Assembly: GCA_045601285.1 (NCBI GenBank)
Contig: JAZRZJ010000052.1
Coordinates: 1 to 9,302, forward strand
DNA length: 9,302 nucleotides
Direction of reading: 5' to 3'
DNA from: F23-B02 sp045601285
GTDB taxonomy: Bacteria; Bacillota; Clostridia; Oscillospirales; Oscillospiraceae
Shown: positions 6,109-9,302 of the stretch, piece by piece
How the letters are laid out: every line of letters starts with the position of its first letter
How positions within the stretch are numbered: position 1 is the first letter of the stretch
Notes under the pieces: model-generated
The model's database searches: none
What the model was told of the DNA's origin: nothing
The model's input: only the letters and a program-made list of their open reading frames with translations
Translations under genes and position numbers: made by a program

Positions 6109-6177
6109 ACTATACCATAAGCCGAACGTGAGGTCAAGTATTTTTTCCTTATTTATCAATGGTTTTTTGCGTTTTTT
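6109..6177 (-). promoter_or_regulatory. Strong promoter of the rpmG-secE-nusG-rplKA operon with UP-like A-tracts
   Basis: On the minus strand TTGACC (6137-6132), 17-base spacer, TATAGT (6114-6109), with TGG just before the -10 (extended -10). Upstream, three runs of six A (6146-6141, 6168-6163, 6177-6172) are roughly helically phased, like an UP element that contacts the RNA polymerase alpha subunits. This is what a high-output ribosomal-protein promoter should look like. Confidence 0.85.
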
Positions 6178-6182
6178 GCCCT

Positions 6183-6214
6183 CTGAAAAGCGATGCTTTC
6201 CGCCCTCTTTTCAG
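6183..6214. repeat. Short inverted repeat between the DUF7336-type gene and the rpmG promoter
   Basis: CTGAAAAG (6183-6190) and CTTTTCAG (6207-6214) are perfect inverted copies around a 16-base loop; the same stretch also holds a direct repeat GCCCTCT (6178-6184, 6202-6208). It is in the 6138-6278 spacer where a terminator for the upstream minus-strand operon is expected, but no T-run follows on either strand, so it is not a standard intrinsic terminator. Nothing else was seen in this spacer apart from the A-tracts. Confidence 0.45.
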
Positions 6215-6278
6215 CGCAACAACATCTTGTGGTTTTTAAGCCCTTTTGCCCAATATTTGCGACAAAAACGGATTAATA

Positions 6279-6674
6279 TTATTCTGCTTCAAAGCCCTCG
6301 GCAAACTGCATTTCGTCAAGCTTATAGGTGTCAATGCTCAGCTCAATGCTTAGCTCCTCGTCCTCAAGCTTGCCGCGGTTGCGGTCAATGAAGCTCTGGG
6401 CGGCCTTTTCCGCGTCTGCCTCCCTTGCGAAGATGCCGATGCTGTGGGCATACTCAAGACCGCTTTCCTCGCTGCTCACATACACCTGCACGTGATACAC
6501 CGCTTTGCCGTCATACATATTGTGCTCAAAGGTGGCAAAGCCCAGAGGGTAATCCCTGAAGCCTTCGAGCTTTCTGTATTTTTCAATGGCCTCATCGCGT
6601 TTTTTCAGGCTGGAGAAAAATCCGAGTGCCTTAACTCCGCCGCTGCAAATATGCTGTAATTCATAAACCTTCAT
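6279..6674 (-). CDS. Small uncharacterised protein with two copies of a DUF7336-like repeat
   Basis: A 131-residue soluble protein without signal peptide or membrane segment. Two halves resemble each other: GFFSSLKKRDEAIEKY then LGFATFEHNM (about 18-53), and GIFAREADAEKAAQSF then IDTYKLDEMQFAEGF (about 80-129). The pattern (Gly-aromatic-Ser/Ala, a helix with acidic and Ala/Lys residues, then a strand, ending YxLDxxxxxEGF) resembles small clostridial proteins classed as DUF7336; that assignment is from memory and unverified. It starts one base after the DUF896 stop, with an AGAGG-like site inside the upstream gene, so it is the last gene of the yfbR operon. Function unknown. Confidence 0.75.
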   Translation of the reverse strand: MKVYELQHICSGGVKALGFFSSLKKRDEAIEKYRKLEGFRDYPLGFATFEHNMYDGKAVYHVQVYVSSEESGLEYAHSIGIFAREADAEKAAQSFIDRNRGKLEDEELSIELSIDTYKLDEMQFAEGFEAE

Positions 6675-6675
6675 T

Positions 6676-6879
6676 TTATTTTATCCTCTGAAGCTTATGC
6701 TTTTTTCCGTCGGGTGTCTGGATATAGGTGTTGTCAAGCACCTGCATTGCGCCTTCGCGCCACTCGGCAATATACTCCTTGCGCAGAGCATCGCGCTCGG
6801 CAGCTTCCTCTGCGGTAAGCTCACGCTCCTTTGCAATGTGCGCAAGCTCGTTTATTCGTGCAAGTTTACTGTTTTCCAT
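6676..6879 (-). CDS. DUF896 (YnzC-like) small protein
   Basis: A 67-residue protein matching the DUF896 pattern: KLARINELAHIAKERELT (5-22), EEAAERDALRKEYIAEWR (24-41), and a C-terminal VLDNTYIQTPDGKK segment (47-60). Family members such as Bacillus YnzC and YneB fold as a two-helix hairpin with a flexible tail; their role is not established, although one is in the SOS-regulated yneA operon of Bacillus. The ATG overlaps the yfbR stop in a TAATG arrangement, indicating translational coupling, with GGGAAG about 11 bases upstream. Confidence 0.9.
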   Translation of the reverse strand: MENSKLARINELAHIAKERELTAEEAAERDALRKEYIAEWREGAMQVLDNTYIQTPDGKKHKLQRIK

Positions 6880-7466
6880 TACTCGATACTTCCCAATTCA
6901 TCAAGAGTTTTTTCAAAGGCGGGCATGAAGTTTTCGAGGAAGTAGTCAACCTCCTTCATGTCGTAGGCCATAAGTGCCTTAAGCGTCTGCTTCTCGGCGG
7001 AAACAAATTCATTGTTGCCCGCCTTGCGCTCCTCAACGCACTTTATGTAGGCGCTCATTTTATCCGCGGCCTTCACGATATCGTGATATTTCAGTGCGGT
7101 TTCGCCCATGAGCACGGGCTCAAAGGCGCTGCGCATTTCCTGCGGAAGCATGGCAAGGAGCTTTTCGTTTGCAATGCTCTCAACGCGGCGGTAGGCCTCG
7201 GTGATCTCCGCGTCGTGATATTTGATGGGTGTGGGCAAATCGCCCGTGAGGATTTCCGAGGCATCGTGATAAAGCGCAACGGCGGCACAGGCATCGGGGT
7301 CGCAGTCAAGACCCAGGACATCGCGGCGGATCACGCCAAGCGCGTGGGCAAGCACCGCAACCATGTGGCTGTGCTCCTGAATATTTTCTTCTATGGAATT
7401 GCGCATGAGGCTCCAGCGCTGGATATGCCGCATACGCGAAATAAGGGCGAAAAAGTTGTTGTCCAT
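6879..7466 (-). CDS. yfbR: YfbR-type HD-domain 5'-deoxynucleotidase
   Basis: A 195-residue HD phosphohydrolase that removes phosphate from deoxyribonucleoside 5'-monophosphates, a dNTP-pool enzyme of the cytosol. It aligns along its length with E. coli YfbR (199 residues): RW at 17-18 (substrate selectivity), SLMRN, EHS with His32, YHDASE with His67, Asp68 and Glu71, LTGDLPTP with Asp76, KAAD with Asp135, then AGNNEF and VDYF. All expected metal and catalytic residues are present. An in-frame TTG at 7493 would add 9 residues, but the ATG at 7466 is preferred because GGAG lies 7 bases upstream and the N-terminus then matches YfbR. First gene of a coupled operon with the DUF896 and DUF7336-like genes. 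Confidence 0.93.
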   Translation of the reverse strand: MDNNFFALISRMRHIQRWSLMRNSIEENIQEHSHMVAVLAHALGVIRRDVLGLDCDPDACAAVALYHDASEILTGDLPTPIKYHDAEITEAYRRVESIANEKLLAMLPQEMRSAFEPVLMGETALKYHDIVKAADKMSAYIKCVEERKAGNNEFVSAEKQTLKALMAYDMKEVDYFLENFMPAFEKTLDELGSIE

Positions 7467-7499
7467 GTCTTTTCTCCATTCTCTGTTCTGCAAGTTTAA

Positions 7500-7528
7500 A
7501 TATTATCACACTTTTATTTCCCTTGCAA
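7500..7528 (-). promoter_or_regulatory. Promoter of the yfbR operon (minus strand)
   Basis: On the minus strand TTGCAA (7528-7523), 17-base spacer, TAATAT (7505-7500); a shifted -10, GATAAT (7507-7502), would leave a 15-base spacer. The -35 hexamer is a palindrome and is the same six bases used by the carD promoter on the other strand. Confidence 0.6.
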
Positions 7529-7551
7529 CCGTTGCAAAAAAGTGTTATAAT
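7523..7551 (+). promoter_or_regulatory. Promoter of the carD-like gene (plus strand, extended -10)
   Basis: TTGCAA (7523-7528), 17-base spacer, TATAAT (7546-7551) preceded by TGT at 7543-7545. This is a near-consensus extended -10 promoter. A second TTGCAA (7532-7537) sits three bases after the first, making a TTGCAA-CCG-TTGCAA repeat inside the spacer. Confidence 0.85.
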
Positions 7552-7563
7552 TTGTATACAAAA

Positions 7564-7609
7564 GCGTGCAGTATCGGCGGAAATTGTGCCTATACTCACG
7601 CGGTTTTTT
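7564..7609 (+). terminator. Terminator-like hairpin in the carD leader (putative attenuator)
   Basis: Starting about 6 bases after the predicted transcription start, GCGTG-c-AGTAT (7564-7574) pairs with ATACT-CACGC (7592-7601); inside it GGC (7576-7578) pairs with GCC (7588-7590) across a C/T mismatch. The stem of 13 pairs with one bulged C is followed by GG and six T residues (7604-7609). This resembles an intrinsic terminator placed between promoter and gene. Regulation by attenuation is inference. Confidence 0.65.
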
Positions 7610-7625
7610 ATTGGGGGGCACAGCA

Positions 7626-8126
7626 ATGTTTTCGGCGGGAGAGGTTGTAACATACGGAACTCAGGGCGTTTGCCGCGTTAAAGAGATTTCGGTTATGAAA
7701 TTCGGCAGCACCAAAGGCGAGTACTTCATTCTGGTTCCCTTTTCCGACCCGAAAGCCGTTGTGTACGTTCCCACCTCAAAGCCCGCACTTGTGGCGAAGA
7801 TGCGTCCCGTTTTGAGCCGGAAAGAGCTTGACGAGCTTATACTGAAAACCGCCGGGGAAAGCCTTGAGTGGATCGCCGGTGACAACGAGCGCAAGGACTA
7901 CTGCGACAGGGTTCTCAAAAGCGGCGAGCGCGTTGAAATAATGCGCATGATGGAGATGCTGTACCTCCACCGCGAATCGCTGAAGGATCAGAAAAAGCAC
8001 TTTCACAACATCGACGCCCAGTATCTCAAGGCCGCAGAGCGAATGCTCCACGACGAGTTTGCCTTTGTTCTGGGCATTGCACCTGAGGACGTTCCCGATT
8101 ACATTCATAGCCGCACGGCAAAATAA
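7626..8126 (+). CDS. CarD/CdnL-family RNA polymerase-binding transcription regulator
   Basis: A 166-residue protein, standard CarD-family length. Residues 1-60 form the RNA polymerase-interacting domain shared with TRCF/Mfd: FSAGEVVTYGTQGVCRVKEI at the N-terminus, then GEYFILVPF and VVYVPTS strands. Residues about 64-166 form the helical DNA-binding half. In mycobacteria and Myxococcus such proteins bind the beta subunit and stabilise open promoter complexes, often at rRNA promoters; its targets here are unknown. The ATG at 7626 is chosen because the conserved domain begins there; GTG at 7566 is in frame but lies inside the leader hairpin without a ribosome binding site. The ribosome binding site is an unusual run of six G residues (7613-7618) 7 bases before the ATG. 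Confidence 0.93.
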   Translation: MFSAGEVVTYGTQGVCRVKEISVMKFGSTKGEYFILVPFSDPKAVVYVPTSKPALVAKMRPVLSRKELDELILKTAGESLEWIAGDNERKDYCDRVLKSGERVEIMRMMEMLYLHRESLKDQKKHFHNIDAQYLKAAERMLHDEFAFVLGIAPEDVPDYIHSRTAK

Positions 8127-8130
8127 ACAT

Positions 8131-8170
8131 AAGCCGCTTTTCCGATTGGGGAAAGGCGGCTTTATTTATA
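8131..8170 (+). terminator. Intrinsic terminator after the carD-like gene
   Basis: Stem of 13 pairs with one G-U (8131-8143 with 8150-8162), 6-base loop, then TTTATTTAT. It begins 4 bases after the carD stop and separates it from the following kinase gene. Confidence 0.9.
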
Positions 8171-8190
8171 AGCTGAAAAAATCGAAACAA

Positions 8191-8219
8191 TTGTATATTG
8201 TCGGATTGTTTGGTATAAT
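8191..8219 (+). promoter_or_regulatory. Promoter of the second lipid kinase gene (extended -10)
   Basis: TATAAT (8214-8219) is perfect and preceded by TGG (extended -10); the -35 is a weak TTGTAT (8191-8196) at 17 bases. The AGGAG ribosome binding site of the kinase gene follows, 8 bases before the ATG at 8253. Confidence 0.75.
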
Positions 8220-8252
8220 GAAGATTGATATTTTTACGCACAGGAGAATACC

Positions 8253-9140
8253 ATGAGTACAACGCTTATGATGATAATCAACCCCGCGGCAGGAAAATGC
8301 AAATACCGCGACGGTCTTGCCGAGGCGCTTAAAATTCTTTCCGACGCGGGTTATGAAACCAGTATTTATTTTACCGAATATGTGGGTCACGCAACAGAGC
8401 TTGCGGAGCAGCACGCGGCAGATTTTGAACGTGTGCTTGTCCTCGGCGGCGACGGCACTCTCGGCGAGGTTGTGGCGGGGCTCATGACCATGGAGAAGCG
8501 TCCCCAGGTGGGCTATATCCCCATCGGCACCGCAAACGACATTGCCCGAACCTTCAAGCTGCCGAAGGGCGACATCGTGGAGGGCGCAAAGCGCTTCGTC
8601 AGCGGCAAGCCCTTTGCCTTTGACACGGGCAGGCGCAGCGGCGGTTACCTGAACTACGTTGCCGCCTTCGGTGCCTTTGCCAAGGTCAGCTACGGCACAC
8701 CTCAGAATCTTAAAAACAAGTTCGGTCAGGCCGCCTACATGACCGGCGCAGTCAAGGCGATCCTCGGAATGAAGCCCGTCAAGGTGCGGGTTGAGTACGA
8801 CGGCGGCGAATACGAGGGCGATGCCATATACGGCGGAGTGAACAACTCCTTCTCTCTGGGCGGCGTTGTGGATATGCCCCCCGACACCGTGCTTCTTGAT
8901 GATGGGCTGTTTGAGCTTGTAATAATTAAAAATCCGCCTAATTTCGCCTCTCTCTCCGCACTTGCGGCACAGGTGCTCACCCACCATTACGACAGCGAAT
9001 ATCTTATAATCGAAAAGACCGCAAAGGCAAGGTTTATTTTTGAGGAGCCTCAGCATCTCACCGTTGACGGCGAAATGAGCGAAGCTCTCACGGAGCTTGA
9101 TTTTGAAATCTGCCCCAAAGCAATTGAAATCATCTGCTGA
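8253..9140 (+). CDS. Diacylglycerol kinase (DgkB-type) lipid kinase family protein
   Basis: A 295-residue lipid kinase of the DAGK catalytic superfamily, closer to DgkB than the kinase at 179-1087: NPAAGK (10-15), GGDGTLGEV (65-73), PIGTANDIAR (90-99), LDDGLFEL (215-222, with the aspartates that coordinate the structural metal in DgkB) and TVDGE (270-274). DgkB recycles diacylglycerol released during lipoteichoic acid synthesis back to phosphatidic acid; whether this gene does so here is inference. The signature loop has Gly71 where most members, including the paralogue in this window, have Asn. ATG with AGGAG 8 bases upstream and its own promoter; apparently monocistronic. Confidence 0.93.
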   Translation: MSTTLMMIINPAAGKCKYRDGLAEALKILSDAGYETSIYFTEYVGHATELAEQHAADFERVLVLGGDGTLGEVVAGLMTMEKRPQVGYIPIGTANDIARTFKLPKGDIVEGAKRFVSGKPFAFDTGRRSGGYLNYVAAFGAFAKVSYGTPQNLKNKFGQAAYMTGAVKAILGMKPVKVRVEYDGGEYEGDAIYGGVNNSFSLGGVVDMPPDTVLLDDGLFELVIIKNPPNFASLSALAAQVLTHHYDSEYLIIEKTAKARFIFEEPQHLTVDGEMSEALTELDFEICPKAIEIIC

Positions 9141-9146
9141 TTCCAA

Positions 9147-9302
9147 TAACAGACGAAGCACCCCCTGTTATGTGGCTTTGCGCTTTGAGTTTCGGGGATT
9201 CTTCGTCGCTGCGCTCCTCAGAATGACACGGTAGTTTTTTATTAAGAGAAAACGGATCGCCACGGTGTTTTTTGTTATGCGTCGTTTTGTACAATGTGCA
9301 AA
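9147..9302. repeat. Non-coding tail with a dispersed GAAGAATC/GTCATTCTGAG-type repeat
   Basis: No gene is visible here. TAACAG (9147-9152) pairs with CTGTTA (9165-9170) as a small hairpin just after the kinase gene. GACGAAG..CCCC (9152-9164) is an imperfect inverted copy of GGGG..CTTCGTC (9194-9207). The core at 9197-9226 (GATTCTTCGTCGC then CTCCTCAGAATGAC), bounded by ATTCT/AGAAT, matches a short interspersed repeat I recall from many gut Firmicute genomes (not checked). CACGGT near a T6 run occurs twice (9227-9240 and 9261-9273). The unit probably continues past the window. Confidence 0.6.

Noticed and set aside
6183..6214. Intrinsic terminator for the yfbR operon
   Set aside because: The 8-base-pair inverted repeat is real but lacks a T-run on either strand and has a 16-base loop; kept only as a repeat.
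7467..7493. Upstream TTG start for the YfbR-type protein
   Set aside because: The ATG at 7466 has a well-placed GGAG and gives an N-terminus that matches E. coli YfbR.
7566..7625. Upstream GTG start giving CarD a 20-residue extension
   Set aside because: No ribosome binding site, lies within the leader hairpin, and the conserved CarD domain begins at the ATG at 7626.
8166..9161. A 331-codon open frame on the minus strand
   Set aside because: It lies entirely opposite the lipid kinase at 8253-9140, whose motifs are unmistakable; the minus frame has no recognisable domain or ribosome binding site.

Overview
The window looks like chromosomal core sequence of a low-to-mid GC Gram-positive bacterium, most likely a clostridial gut Firmicute of the Ruminococcaceae/Oscillospiraceae kind. 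That placement is inferred from the rpmG-secE-nusG-rplK-rplA order, a zinc-type L33, a DUF896 protein, strong AGGAGG-type ribosome binding sites, and a dispersed repeat at the right end. No phage, transposase, CRISPR array or rRNA/tRNA gene is visible.

Layout. (1) 1-160: last codons of tsf (EF-Ts) and a bidirectional terminator. (2) 179-1087, minus: a diacylglycerol-kinase-type lipid kinase. (3) 1118-3607, plus: divergent promoters, a YhhN/TMEM86-type membrane protein, a terminator, then a lipoprotein, a short DtxR-family metal regulator and a CAT-fold acetyltransferase-like protein; the last two overlap. A perfect bidirectional terminator closes this block. (4) 3624-6137, minus: the translation/secretion operon rpmG-secE-nusG-rplK-rplA, with a strong extended -10 promoter, a structured leader before rpmG, and a 224-base rplK-rplA gap holding an apparent L1-binding RNA. 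(5) 6279-7466, minus: a tightly coupled three-gene operon of a YfbR-type 5'-deoxynucleotidase, a DUF896 protein and a small duplicated-domain protein. (6) 7523-9140, plus: a CarD-family RNA polymerase-binding regulator with a terminator-like hairpin in its leader, then a second lipid kinase. (7) 9141-9302: non-coding, repeat-rich.

The most interesting signals are in RNA. The rplK-rplA gap carries a mimic of the 23S rRNA L1 site, with one 5' arm that can pair with either of two 3' arms, the second lying next to the rplA ribosome binding site. The carD leader starts with a hairpin followed by six T residues, which would be an attenuator. The divergent yfbR and carD promoters appear to share one palindromic -35 hexamer. 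The rpmG leader can form two mutually exclusive hairpins. No wholly new multi-gene system is evident; the protein-coding content is mostly housekeeping.
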